Positions 32,471 to 40,860 of a stretch of DNA of 64,000 nucleotides are shown piece by piece (within the stretch, counting starts at the first letter, position 1; each line of letters begins with the position of its first letter). Location: NCBI RefSeq assembly GCF_000147815.2, contig NC_015957.1, forward strand, positions 4,774,001 to 4,838,000, in the 5' to 3' direction. Origin of the DNA: Streptomyces violaceusniger Tu 4113 (lineage in GTDB: Bacteria > Actinomycetota > Actinomycetes > Streptomycetales > Streptomycetaceae). The position numbers and the translations under genes were made by a program. Below the pieces are notes generated by a model. That model did no database searches, was not told the origin of the DNA, and was given only the letters and a program-made list of their open reading frames with translations.

Positions 32471-33991
32471 TCAGGCCAGGTTGATCCAGGTGGTCTTCAG
32501 CGCGGTGTACGCGTCCAGTGCGTGCAGGGACTTGTCCCGGCCCGCGCCGGTGGCCTTGAAGCCGCCGAAGGGAGTGATGACATCGCTGGCGTCGAAGGTG
32601 TTGATCCAGACCGTCCCGGCCCGCAGCCGCTTGGCGGCGCGATGGGCGACGGCCACATCACGTGTCCAGACGGAGGCGACGAGCCCGTAGTCGCTCTCGT
32701 TGGCCAGCCGTATGCCCTCGTCGGCGTCGCCGTCGTAGGACACGATGGCCAGGACGGGGCCGAAGATCTCCTGCTGGCCGACGGCGGAGGTGTTCACCAC
32801 CCCGTCCAGGACGGTCGGTTCGACATAGCTGCCGCCCGACTCGGTGAGGGTGCGGCCACCGCCGAACACCACGCTCGCCCCGTCCTCCACACCGCGTTCG
32901 ATGTAGCCGAGGACCGTGGCCAGCTGGGTCTCGTCGACCAGGGGGCCCATGACGGTGGCCGGGTCGAGCGGGTCGCCCACCCGGAAGGTCTCCGCGGTGA
33001 TCCGGCGCAGGGCGTCCAGGAGCCGGTCCTTGACGGAGGCGTGCACCACGACGCGGGAACCGGCGTTGCAGGTCTGTCCGGCGTTGTAGAAGATGCCCCA
33101 GGCCACGGCCGACGCGGCGGCCTCGATGTCGGCGTCGGGCAACAGGAGCTGGGGCGACTTGCCACCCGCCTCGACGGCCACCTGCTTGCCGTTGGACTCG
33201 CCCGCGTACACCTGGAAGAGCCGGGCCACTTCCGCCGAGCCGGTGAAGGCGATCTTGTCGACCTCCGGGTGGCGGCCCAGCGCCTGTCCGGCCACCTCGC
33301 CGCGGCCCGGGACGACGTTGAACACCCCGTCCGGCAGACCCGCCTCGGAGGCGAGGGCGGCCAGGCGCAGGGCGGCCAGGGAGGTCTGCTCGGCCGGCTT
33401 GAGGACGACGCTGTTGCCGGTGGCCAGCGCCGGGCCCAGCTTCCAACTGGCGATCAGCAGCGCGTAGTTCCACGGGACGACCGCGCCGATGACGCCCAGG
33501 GGCTCCCGGGTGATCAGGGCGATCGCGTCGCCGGGGGTCGGTGCCACCTCGTCGTAGGTCTTGTCGATGGCCTCGGCGTACCAGGCGATGGTCTCGGCGG
33601 CCTTGTCCACGTCGATCCGCACGGACTCGGTGATGGGCTTGCCCATCTCCAGGGTGTCGAGGAGGGCCAGCTCCTCGGCGTTCGCCCGGATCAGCTCGGC
33701 CCAGCGCAGCAGGACGCTCTTGCGCTCCTTGGGCGGGAGGTCGCGCCAGCGTCCGTCCTCGAAGGCGGCGCGCGCGCCGCGTACGGCACGGTCCACGTCC
33801 TCGGCCCCCGCCGCCTGCACCTTGGCGAGCACCGAACCGTCGCGCGGCGAGACGCTGGTGAAGGTGTCGCCGGAGAGGGCGTCGGTGAAGCGGCCGTCGA
33901 TGAACAGCCGGGTCTCGACGGTGAGTGTGCCGGCCGCGGCCACCCACTGGTCGTACGAACGGGCGAGCAGGGCGTCGATGCCGTGCGTCAT
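32471..33991 (-). CDS. NAD(P)+-dependent aldehyde dehydrogenase
   Basis: A 506-aa ALDH. Cofactor and catalytic motifs are present: PWNYALLIASWKLGPALATGN, FTGSAEVARLFQ, VAVEAGGKSPQLLL with the general base Glu, NAGQTCNAGSRVVV with the nucleophilic Cys, and EIFGPVLAIVSYD. ATG 33991 overlaps the stop of the enolase-superfamily gene by 4 nt (ATGA) with GGAGG upstream, giving tight coupling; the open frame to 34549 lies inside the neighbouring gene. It would oxidise an aldehyde intermediate to an acid. Similarity is to the broad-specificity gamma-aminobutyraldehyde/betaine aldehyde group; the real substrate is unknown. Confidence 0.93.
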   Translation of the reverse strand: MTHGIDALLARSYDQWVAAAGTLTVETRLFIDGRFTDALSGDTFTSVSPRDGSVLAKVQAAGAEDVDRAVRGARAAFEDGRWRDLPPKERKSVLLRWAELIRANAEELALLDTLEMGKPITESVRIDVDKAAETIAWYAEAIDKTYDEVAPTPGDAIALITREPLGVIGAVVPWNYALLIASWKLGPALATGNSVVLKPAEQTSLAALRLAALASEAGLPDGVFNVVPGRGEVAGQALGRHPEVDKIAFTGSAEVARLFQVYAGESNGKQVAVEAGGKSPQLLLPDADIEAAASAVAWGIFYNAGQTCNAGSRVVVHASVKDRLLDALRRITAETFRVGDPLDPATVMGPLVDETQLATVLGYIERGVEDGASVVFGGGRTLTESGGSYVEPTVLDGVVNTSAVGQQEIFGPVLAIVSYDGDADEGIRLANESDYGLVASVWTRDVAVAHRAAKRLRAGTVWINTFDASDVITPFGGFKATGAGRDKSLHALDAYTALKTTWINLA

Positions 33992-35100
33992 GTGATCCTC
34001 CACCGGTCGATCGCGTCTTCGTCGAGTTCGATACCGAGGCCCGGCCTCGCGGGTATCTCGAGGTTGCCGTCGCTGTCCACCCGCACCGGGTCGGCGAGCA
34101 TGAAGTCCCGGCGCTCCGGGGTCCACCCGGGCGGGTCGTAGGGGAACTCGAAGAACGGGCCGCCGCCGACCCCCGCCGACACGTGCAGATTGGCGAGCAC
34201 GCCGATGCCGTTGGTCCAGCTGTGCGGGGTGAAGTGGCGGTGCTTGAGCTGGGCGATCTCCGCCAGGGTGCGGGCGCGGTGCATGCCGATCGCGAGCACC
34301 ACGTCCATCTGGTAGATATCCAGGGCGTCCTCTTCGAGGTAACGCAGCAGGTCGGTGGGGGAGTGGTGCATCTCGCCGGCCGCGATGCGCACCCCGGGGT
34401 TCTCGGCCCGCAGCCGTTTGAAGCCCGCCAGGTCGCCGTAGGGCAGCGGCTCCTCGACCCAGAACACGTCGAGCTCGGCCAGGCGCGCGATGGTCTTGCG
34501 GGTCCGGGCGAGGTCGGTGGCGCCCGCGGTGTCGCCCGCCATGCGCCACGACTGGTTCAGGTCCACCATGATCTCGAAGTCCGCGCCCAGTTCCTCGCGA
34601 ACGGCGCGGACCGCGGCGATCCCTTCGTCCACCCGGCTGCGGTCGATGCGTATCTTCATGGCGCGGAAGCCCGCTTCGCGGACCTTCAGCGCGGTGGCGA
34701 CGCGCTCCTGCGGCGACTTGAGCTCACCGCAGGAGGCGTAGGCGGGCAGCTTCTTGGCCGCGTTGCCGAACAGCTCCGCCACCGGGCGGCCGTGGACCTT
34801 GCCGATGATGTCCCACAGCGCCGCCTCCAGCGGCCAGTAGTGGGCGCCGTGGAAGTTGGCGGTCTCGATGGCCTTGACGTGCCGGGTGATGTCGAGCGGA
34901 TCCTCGCCGACGAACAGGCGCTTGTAGGTGTCGAAGCCGTCCATCAGATCACCGGAGCCGATACCGGTGATCCCCTCGTCGGTGTGGACGCGGACGACCG
35001 TCGCGTCGAAGTGGCGCCGCGGCTCGGGGTCCCACGCGGCCCGGAACGGCGGGTCCAGCTCCAGGCGCAGCCGGTCCAGGGTGATGTCCGTGATCTTCAT
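33988..35100 (-). CDS. mandelate racemase / muconate lactonizing enzyme family dehydratase
   Basis: A 370-aa enolase-superfamily protein. The barrel residues are visible: MKIRIDR (Lys-x-Arg on strand 2), MVDLNQSW, FWVEEPLPYGD and AGEMHHSP as the three metal-ligand strands, and FTPHSWTNGIG with the general-base His. This arrangement fits MR-subgroup acid-sugar dehydratases rather than lactonizing enzymes. ATG 35100 overlaps the fae stop by 4 nt and the 3' end overlaps the aldehyde dehydrogenase by 4 nt, so three genes are coupled. Its likely job is dehydration of an aldonic acid to a 2-keto-3-deoxy acid. The specific acid sugar is not deducible by eye. Confidence 0.92.
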   Translation of the reverse strand: MKITDITLDRLRLELDPPFRAAWDPEPRRHFDATVVRVHTDEGITGIGSGDLMDGFDTYKRLFVGEDPLDITRHVKAIETANFHGAHYWPLEAALWDIIGKVHGRPVAELFGNAAKKLPAYASCGELKSPQERVATALKVREAGFRAMKIRIDRSRVDEGIAAVRAVREELGADFEIMVDLNQSWRMAGDTAGATDLARTRKTIARLAELDVFWVEEPLPYGDLAGFKRLRAENPGVRIAAGEMHHSPTDLLRYLEEDALDIYQMDVVLAIGMHRARTLAEIAQLKHRHFTPHSWTNGIGVLANLHVSAGVGGGPFFEFPYDPPGWTPERRDFMLADPVRVDSDGNLEIPARPGLGIELDEDAIDRWRIT

Positions 35101-35636
35101 CGGGTGAGCACCTCGGAGGTGGGGGCGTAGAACGGGTTCGCCGGGCCTTCCTCGGCGGCCGCGAGGACATCGGCCACGGTCGGGGTGCCGGTCACCGCTG
35201 CCCGCACCGCCTCGTACGCGGCGGTGCGCTGATTGCGGAAGGACACATCCAGGTCGTCGACCGCCGGGTTCACCCAGATCGCGGCGATGATCAGCAGATC
35301 GTCGGCCTCCTCGGCGGGCAGCAGACCGCTCCGGACCGCGTCCGTGACACCCTGCGCCAGACCGGCCTGGGCGGAGCCCCATGTGGCGCGCTGGTGCAGC
35401 TCACCTTCCGCGGCGGCCTTCGACACGAACAGCGTCAGCGGCTTCACCGGGACCGACGGGCGCACGATCGTCATGAAGGGAACGTGTCCGGCGCTGGGCG
35501 TGGCCAGCGCCGTGGCCCAGGCCGTCTCGACGGGTCCGCCCTTGCGTCCGATCACGACGTTCGTGTGCGCGGCGTTGGCACCCTCTCCGGCGAAGGACTC
35601 GCCGACGAGGGCGGTCGGGGCAAAAGGCGATGGCAT
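35097..35636 (-). CDS. fae: formaldehyde-activating enzyme (Fae) homologue
   Basis: A 179-aa protein matching the Fae fold family along its length: VGESFAGEGANAAHTNVVIG near the start (family pattern GE...GxG.xxAHIDLIIG), RKGGPVETAWATAL, SVPVKPLTLFVSKA, WGSAQAGLAQGVTDAV, PAEEADDLLIIAAIWVNP and a C-terminal helix ending in NPFYAP. His24 aligns with the conserved active-site His of Fae. Fae condenses formaldehyde with tetrahydromethanopterin in methylotrophs; that cofactor is not expected in Streptomyces, so this homologue likely has another role. ATG 35636 has AGGAG 7 nt upstream. It is the first gene of a coupled operon with the dehydratase and aldehyde dehydrogenase, and divergent from iclR. 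Confidence 0.85.
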   Translation of the reverse strand: MPSPFAPTALVGESFAGEGANAAHTNVVIGRKGGPVETAWATALATPSAGHVPFMTIVRPSVPVKPLTLFVSKAAAEGELHQRATWGSAQAGLAQGVTDAVRSGLLPAEEADDLLIIAAIWVNPAVDDLDVSFRNQRTAAYEAVRAAVTGTPTVADVLAAAEEGPANPFYAPTSEVLTR

Positions 35637-35726
35637 GGGGATCTCCTGGATCTCCGGGAGCGGGGAATCGGCGGACCACAGGGGAGGAACCACGCATTCG
35701 CCGCAGTTCTCCGGTCCGATGCGGCG

Positions 35727-35756
35727 AATCTAGAACCGCCGCCACCCCGTCGACAA
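35727..35756 (-). promoter_or_regulatory. promoter of the fae operon
   Basis: On the minus strand TTGTCG (35756-35751) and TAGATT (35732-35727) are separated by 18 nt. The start codon lies about 90 nt downstream. The same -35 hexamer occurs in the promoter at 36803-36831, also directly preceded by the shared 48-bp element. Confidence 0.65.
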
Positions 35757-35799
35757 GGCGCCCGCCTGAATCGAAATGCCGGTTGCTCTCATGACAACC
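35752..35799 (-). promoter_or_regulatory. shared 48-bp regulatory element, copy 1 (fae side)
   Basis: This stretch aligns without gaps to the reverse complement of 36760-36807, with 33 of 48 positions identical by hand count. Its upstream end holds the dyad GGTTG-9 nt-CAACC (35781-35799), and it runs into the -35 box of the fae promoter. The position suits an IclR-type regulator acting next to RNA polymerase. Confidence 0.65.
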
Positions 35800-35834
35800 C
35801 GGCGGCTGACCTGGGGCTTCCCCGGTGCGCGCCC

Positions 35835-35850
35835 TAGGATGTCGCGCGTG
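35835..35850 (+). promoter_or_regulatory. -10 box and leaderless start of iclR
   Basis: TAGGAT (35835-35840) ends 7 nt before GTG 35848, so transcription should begin at the initiator. There is no Shine-Dalgarno before GTG, consistent with a leaderless message. The -35 region is poor, which may mean activation or weak expression. Confidence 0.5.
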
Positions 35851-36720
35851 ACGAACCTCCCCCCTCGCGGCACCGACGGTCCCGAGGACCCCGCCGATCC
35901 GCACGGCACGGGCCCAGGCCAAGCCTTCTCCGGCCCCGCGGACACCACTGCCCCGCGTGGCCACGGGCTGCGCCGTGACATCGACCTGCTGGAGGCGCTC
36001 GCCTCCGACGAGGCCCAGAACGCCGGCGGGCTCGGCGTCGTACGCCTGGCGCATCTGGTGGGCCGGGAGAAGACCCAGGTCTCGCGGGCCCTCAAGGCCC
36101 TGGCCGCCGCGGGGATCGTGGAACGGGACCCCGACACCCTGGAGTACCGCCTGGGCTGGCGGCTCTTCTCGCTCGTCGCGCGGACCTCGCAGAACCGGCT
36201 GGTGCGCATGGCGGAGCCGGTGATGCACGCGCTCTCGTCGGACGTGGAGGAGACCAGCCATCTGTGCGTCCTGAGCGAGCGCGAGGTGCTCACCCTGCTC
36301 TCGGTGTCCGGACACTCCTTCCGCGTCCACGGCTGGGAAGGGCGCGGAGTGCCCGCGTGGCAGACCTCGGCCGGCCGCGTGCTGCTGGCCGATGCCACCC
36401 CCGACGAGCTGTACGTCCGCTTCGGCACCGCCTCGACGCCACCGATCCCCGAACTGTGGGCACTGATCCAGGAGGCTTCGCGACGGGGCTACGCGAGAGT
36501 GAGCGAGGAGTTCGAGACCGGTCTGGTCGGGGTCTCCGCACCCGTGCGCGACTTCCGGGGACGTGTCGTCGCGGCGCTCAACATCTCGGCCCCCGAGTCA
36601 CGGCTCGGCGACCGCCTGGACCAGGCGGGCCGCACCACGGCCAAGGCGGCGGCACGCGTCTCCGTGATGCTGGGCTGGGAGCCGCGGCACACCTCGTTCC
36701 CCAGGGCACGGCTCACCTGA
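35848..36720 (+). CDS. IclR family transcriptional regulator
   Basis: A 290-aa regulator. After a 35-residue Pro/Gly-rich leader comes a winged HTH (RRDIDLLEALASDE...GLGVVRLAHLVGREKTQVSRALKALAAAGIVERD) and then the GAF-like effector domain with HGWEGRGVPAWQTSAGRVLLAD and VSAPVRDFRGRVVAALNISAPE, diagnostic of IclR. I chose GTG 35848 for the 7-nt spacing after TAGGAT; ATG 35839 overlaps the -10 box. The gene lies between the fae operon and the aldehyde dehydrogenase/MFS pair, both preceded by the same element, so it is the probable regulator of both. The effector is presumably the pathway substrate or an intermediate. Confidence 0.9.
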   Translation: MTNLPPRGTDGPEDPADPHGTGPGQAFSGPADTTAPRGHGLRRDIDLLEALASDEAQNAGGLGVVRLAHLVGREKTQVSRALKALAAAGIVERDPDTLEYRLGWRLFSLVARTSQNRLVRMAEPVMHALSSDVEETSHLCVLSEREVLTLLSVSGHSFRVHGWEGRGVPAWQTSAGRVLLADATPDELYVRFGTASTPPIPELWALIQEASRRGYARVSEEFETGLVGVSAPVRDFRGRVVAALNISAPESRLGDRLDQAGRTTAKAAARVSVMLGWEPRHTSFPRARLT

Positions 36721-36759
36721 GAACGCAGGGGTCGGTGTGCGGGGCGGGCATGACGGGGC

Positions 36760-36807
36760 AGTTGCCCTGACAGCAACCACCATTGCGATCCGAGAAGCGG
36801 TCTTGTC
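36760..36807 (+). promoter_or_regulatory. shared 48-bp regulatory element, copy 2 (aldehyde dehydrogenase side)
   Basis: The reverse complement aligns with 35752-35799 at 33 of 48 positions. It has its own dyad GTTGC-7 nt-GCAAC (36761-36777) followed by CATTGCGATC, and it ends in the -35 TTGTC of the promoter ahead of the aldehyde dehydrogenase. Orientation relative to the catabolic gene is the same in both copies. Confidence 0.65.
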
Positions 36808-36831
36808 GGCCGCATGACGCGCTCGTAAATT
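36803..36831 (+). promoter_or_regulatory. promoter of the second aldehyde dehydrogenase / MFS unit
   Basis: TTGTCG (36803-36808) and TAAATT (36826-36831) with a 17-nt spacer. The start codon lies at 36881, leaving a leader of about 40 nt. Confidence 0.65.
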
Positions 36832-36880
36832 CACCGCGAACCGGACCAGCCCTTGTTCGGAACGGAGAAAAGAGCAGCTC

Positions 36881-38359
36881 ATGAACCTCCCCGGCATAGA
36901 AACCCTCGTCAAGGCGCCGTTCGCCGAAGGCGATGTGTTCATCGCCGGCCGCTGGTGCGCGGCCGAGGACGGACGGACGTTCCCCGTGCACGACCCGGCC
37001 ACCGCGGAGCTGATCCGCGAGGTGTCCGCGGCGGGCCCGGGCGACGCCATGGCGGCGGTCGACGCGGCCCAGGCGGCTGCCGCCGGGTGGCGGGCGACAC
37101 CGGCCCGTCGTCGTTCGGAGGTCCTGCACACGGCGTTCGCGCTGATGCGCGAGCACACCGACACGCTCGCCCGGCTGATCGTCCTGGAGAACGGCAAGGC
37201 ATACCGGGACGCGGCGTCCGAGGTCGGTTACGCGGCGGAGTTCTTCCGCTGGTTCGCCGAGGAGGCGGTACGGATCGGCTCCGCGTTCGGCGACGCGCCC
37301 GGTGGCGGCTTCCGGCATGTCGTGCGCAGGCATCCGGTGGGCGTCACCGCCTTCGTCACACCGTGGAACTTCCCGGCCGCGATGGCCACCCGGAAGATCG
37401 CCCCGGCGCTCGCCGCCGGCTGCCCGGTGCTCCTCAAGCCGGCCCCCGACACCCCCTTCACCGCCCTCGCGATCGCCGCCCTGCTGAGCGAGGCGGGCCT
37501 GCCCGACGGGCTGCTGAACGTCCTGCCGACCGACCGCGCGCCCGAGGTGGTCTCCGCCTGGCTCCGCGACGAGCGGGTCCGCAAGTTCTCCTTCACCGGC
37601 TCCACCGCCACCGGCCGGACCCTCCTGGGGCAGGCGGCGGCGAACGTGGTCAACGTGACCATGGAACTGGGCGGCAACGCCCCCTTCATCGTCTGCGAGG
37701 ACGCCGACGTCGACGCCGCGGTGCGCGGTGCGATGGACGCCAAGATGCGGGGCGGTGGCGAGGTCTGCATCGCCGCCAACCGGTTCTACGTCCATGAGTC
37801 CGTCGCCGCCGAATTCACCGAGAAGTTCGCGGCGGCCATGACCGCGGTACGCGCCGGAGCGGGCCTGGAGGAGGGCGTCACCCTCGGCCCGATGGTCAAC
37901 CGGACCGCCGTGGAGTCCATCCGTTCCCTGGTCGACGACGCGGTCGCTCGTGGCGCCACGGTCGCCGCGCGGGGCAGCGTGCCCGAAGGCCCGGGCTGCT
38001 ACCACCCGGCCACCGTCCTGGTGGATGTGCCCGAGGACGCCCGGATCATGAACGAGGAGGTCTTCGGGCCGGTCGCCCCCCTGGCCACCTTCACCGACGA
38101 GGACGAGCTGGTGGCCCGCGCCAACGCCACGGTGCACGGTCTCGCCTCGTACATCTACTCGCGCGACGTGGGCCGGGCCCTGCGCCTGGCCGAGCGCCTG
38201 GAGACCGGCATGGTCGGCCTCAACCGGGGCCTGCTGTCCGACCCGGCCGCGCCCTTCGGCGGCGTCAAGCAGTCGGGCCTGGGCAGGGAGGGCGGCCGCG
38301 AGGGCATCGAGGCCTTCCTGGAGACGCAGTACATCGCCCTCGACTGGCCGACCGACTGA
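36881..38359 (+). CDS. NAD(P)+-dependent aldehyde dehydrogenase (succinate-semialdehyde DH-like)
   Basis: A 492-aa ALDH of the SSADH/GabD group: FIAGRWCAAEDGRTFPVHDPAT at the N-terminus, TPWNFPAAMATRKIAPALAAGCP, FTGSTATGRTLLGQAA, NVTMELGGNAPFIVCEDAD with the base Glu, GGGEVCIAANRFYVHE with the nucleophilic Cys, and EEVFGPVAPLATF. It probably oxidises a semialdehyde such as alpha-ketoglutarate semialdehyde or succinate semialdehyde, a common terminal step of acid-sugar breakdown. The MFS gene follows by 100 bp. Its upstream element and promoter mirror those of the fae operon, so co-regulation is likely. Confidence 0.93.
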   Translation: MNLPGIETLVKAPFAEGDVFIAGRWCAAEDGRTFPVHDPATAELIREVSAAGPGDAMAAVDAAQAAAAGWRATPARRRSEVLHTAFALMREHTDTLARLIVLENGKAYRDAASEVGYAAEFFRWFAEEAVRIGSAFGDAPGGGFRHVVRRHPVGVTAFVTPWNFPAAMATRKIAPALAAGCPVLLKPAPDTPFTALAIAALLSEAGLPDGLLNVLPTDRAPEVVSAWLRDERVRKFSFTGSTATGRTLLGQAAANVVNVTMELGGNAPFIVCEDADVDAAVRGAMDAKMRGGGEVCIAANRFYVHESVAAEFTEKFAAAMTAVRAGAGLEEGVTLGPMVNRTAVESIRSLVDDAVARGATVAARGSVPEGPGCYHPATVLVDVPEDARIMNEEVFGPVAPLATFTDEDELVARANATVHGLASYIYSRDVGRALRLAERLETGMVGLNRGLLSDPAAPFGGVKQSGLGREGGREGIEAFLETQYIALDWPTD

Positions 38360-38458
38360 TTCCCCCTCCTCCCCACCGCTGCTCCCGGGGCCAACTCCTC
38401 CCAGGCCGCTCATTCCCGGGGCAGCGGTCCTCTCCCCCTCTCAGCGAAGGACCCGCGC

Positions 38459-39823
38459 ATGGCAACGACGCCTGTGACCGAGCAGAACGAGCCCAGCACA
38501 CCGCCGGGCGCGCCCGCCACCGAACGCGAGCGGAAGCGGCTGCACACCAAGCTGAAGCTGGCCACCCAGATAGGCCAGGGAATCGACGGCTACATCATCG
38601 GCGGCATCGGCCTGGCGATGTCGGCGATCACTGACGACCTCCATCTGTCCTCCATGGAACAGGGGCTGGTCGGTGCCTCACCGCTCATCGGGATCTTCAT
38701 CGGGGGGCCGTTCTTCGGCCGGCTGGCCGACCGGTTCGGACGCCGGCCGGTGTTCCTGATGGACATGCTGATCTTCCTGGTCGGCTCGGTGCTCCAGTTC
38801 TTCGTCGTCGACGGCCCGCAGCTCATCCTCATCCGGCTGGTGATGGGGGTGGCGATCGGCGGCGAGTACGCGATCGGCGCCCCGCTGCTGTCGGAGTACG
38901 CGGGGCGGCTGGGCCGCGGGCGGCTGCTGGCGAGCCTGGAGATCAGCTGGTACGTGGGATACGCGCTGGCCACGGTCGTCGGGGCGCTGTTCACCTCCGT
39001 CGACGGCGGTTGGCGCTGGTCCCTGTCCAGCAGTGCGGTGATCGCGGTGGTGTGCGTGGCCCTGCGCGGTGGCATCCCGGAGTCCGCGCGCTGGCTGCTG
39101 AGCAGGGGACGCCGGGACGAGGCCGAAGCGCTGATCCAGAAGTACGGCATCGAGGTGGACGTCGAGGCGGAGCTGGACGACCGCGACGAGGTGCGGCAGG
39201 ACGGGTTCCGCGCGCTCTTCAGCCGACAGCATCTGCGCTCCACGGTGTTCGCCAGTGTCTTCTGGGCCGCCCTCGTCCTGCCGTACTTCGCGATCGGCAC
39301 CTTCTGGACCGAGGTCTTCGAGGCTCTGCACATGGGGGACAACGCGGTCGCCGCGCTGCTCGTCTACTCCTTCACCGCCGTGGCCGGTGTCACCGCGGGG
39401 TGTCTCGTCGTGGACCGGATCGGCCGCCGCAAGCTGCTGATCCCGCCGTTCTGGATCACGGCCGCATGTCTGGCCCTGGTGGCGGTGTGGCCGTCCTCCA
39501 CCCCCGTCATCGTCGTCGGCTTCCTGTTCTTCATCTTCCTCAACGCCGCCTCCAGCGCACTGACCGCGGTCTATCCGCTGGAGGTGTTCCCCACCTCCCT
39601 GCGCACCACGGGCGTCGGCTTCGCGACGGCCATGAGCCGGGTGGGCGCCGCGATCGGCACGTTCCTGCTGCCGATGGGACTCGACCACTTCGGAGCGGAG
39701 TTCGTGCTCCTGATCGGCGCCGGAGTGCTGGTGGTCGGCGCTCTCGTGTCCCAGGTCCTGGCGCCGGAGACCACCGACCTGGACCTGGCCCGGGCGGCCC
39801 GAACAGCCCGCGAGGGCGCGTAG
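38459..39823 (+). CDS. MFS transporter, sugar/acid porter type
   Basis: A 454-aa transporter with 12 predicted helices. The hydrophilic 45-residue N-terminus is followed by DGYIIGGIGLAMSAITDDL, then FGRLADRFGRRPVFLMDML and RLVMGVAIGGEYAIGAPLL, matching the sugar-porter/aromatic acid symporter branch, and VDRIGRRKLLIPPFWI after segment 8. GAAGGACC precedes ATG 38459. Located directly after the aldehyde dehydrogenase in a unit apparently co-regulated with the fae operon, it is the most likely importer of the substrate degraded by the cluster. Confidence 0.9.
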   Translation: MATTPVTEQNEPSTPPGAPATERERKRLHTKLKLATQIGQGIDGYIIGGIGLAMSAITDDLHLSSMEQGLVGASPLIGIFIGGPFFGRLADRFGRRPVFLMDMLIFLVGSVLQFFVVDGPQLILIRLVMGVAIGGEYAIGAPLLSEYAGRLGRGRLLASLEISWYVGYALATVVGALFTSVDGGWRWSLSSSAVIAVVCVALRGGIPESARWLLSRGRRDEAEALIQKYGIEVDVEAELDDRDEVRQDGFRALFSRQHLRSTVFASVFWAALVLPYFAIGTFWTEVFEALHMGDNAVAALLVYSFTAVAGVTAGCLVVDRIGRRKLLIPPFWITAACLALVAVWPSSTPVIVVGFLFFIFLNAASSALTAVYPLEVFPTSLRTTGVGFATAMSRVGAAIGTFLLPMGLDHFGAEFVLLIGAGVLVVGALVSQVLAPETTDLDLARAARTAREGA

Positions 39824-39840
39824 CGACGGGCGGCGACCGC

Positions 39841-40860
39841 CTACCCGGCCGCGGGACGGGGTGCGCCGACGGTGCTGCGGAATCGGGCGCGGTAGACCGT
39901 CGGCGAGACCCCGAGGGTGTGCTGGAACACCCGCCGCAGCGACTCCGAGGAGCCGAACCCCGCCTGCCGCGCCACCTCCTCGACCGTGCCGGTGCCGTCC
40001 GCGAGAAGTGCCTGGGCGGCCTCGATGCGGACGGCTTCGACGTAGCGGCCGGGAGTGATGCCGACCTCGGTGCGGAACAGCCGCTCCAGGTGGCGGGCGC
40101 TCACGCCGCCCGAGGCGGCCAGCGTGGCCCGCGTGTGGCACCCCGCGGGGTCCGCGGTGACGCGGTCCATCACCCGGCGCACCGCCGGATGGCGTGGCTG
40201 ACGCGGGGCCAGCCGTGTGCTGAACTGCGCCTGCCCGCCCGGGCGGGCCATGAAGACCACCAATTGCCTGGCCACATTGCGGGCCACGTCCGCTCCCCAG
40301 TCCTCCTCGACCAGGGACAGCGAAAGATCGATTCCCGCGGTGATGCCGGCCGAGGTGGCCACATGGCCGTCCCGGACGAAGACGGGATTGCCGTCCACGC
40401 ACACCTGGGGGTAGGCGGCGGCCAATTGCGAAGCCAGCTCCCAGTGCGTGGCGGCGCGGCGGCCGTCCAGGATCCCGGCCTCGGCCAGCACGAAGGCTCC
40501 CGCGCACACGGACGCCACGCGCTTCGCCCGCACCGACAGCCGGGTCACGAGCCCGACCAGGTCGGTGTCGGCCACGGCCGAGCGCCAGTCCCTCCTGCCC
40601 GGGACCAGCAGGGTGCCCAGGCGTGGTGGCAGCGTGCCGGGCGCGCTGTCGGCGCTGATCACGAGCCCGGAGGAGGTGGTGACGGCGTCACCGGCGAGGG
40701 AGATCACCCATACGTCGTAGTCGGCGCCGTAGTGGTTGGCCGTGGTGAAGACCTCCACGGGGCCGGTGACATCCAGCAGTTGCACCCCGTCGAACGCGAC
40801 GATCACAACGGTGCGTCCGCCACGGGACGCCGGTGACGCCCGCCGCGCTATTCCGTCCAC
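39841..40860 (-). CDS. GlxA-type regulator (DJ-1/PfpI domain plus AraC HTH)
   Basis: A 339-aa regulator. Residues about 15-190 form a DJ-1/PfpI-like domain (VVIVAFDGVQLLDVTGPVEVF, SVCAGAFVLAEAGILDGRRAATHW). Residues about 225-325 carry two AraC helix-turn-helix motifs, TLAASGGVSARHLERLFRTE and VEEVARQAGFGSSESLRRVFQ, with GVSPTVYRARFR closing. GlxA-like regulators often control amine or nitrogen metabolism. It starts at GTG 40860 inside the upstream HD gene, a 13-bp overlap implying coupling. The ligand is unknown; the DJ-1 domain in regulators is normally non-enzymatic. Confidence 0.92.
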   Translation of the reverse strand: MDGIARRASPASRGGRTVVIVAFDGVQLLDVTGPVEVFTTANHYGADYDVWVISLAGDAVTTSSGLVISADSAPGTLPPRLGTLLVPGRRDWRSAVADTDLVGLVTRLSVRAKRVASVCAGAFVLAEAGILDGRRAATHWELASQLAAAYPQVCVDGNPVFVRDGHVATSAGITAGIDLSLSLVEEDWGADVARNVARQLVVFMARPGGQAQFSTRLAPRQPRHPAVRRVMDRVTADPAGCHTRATLAASGGVSARHLERLFRTEVGITPGRYVEAVRIEAAQALLADGTGTVEEVARQAGFGSSESLRRVFQHTLGVSPTVYRARFRSTVGAPRPAAG

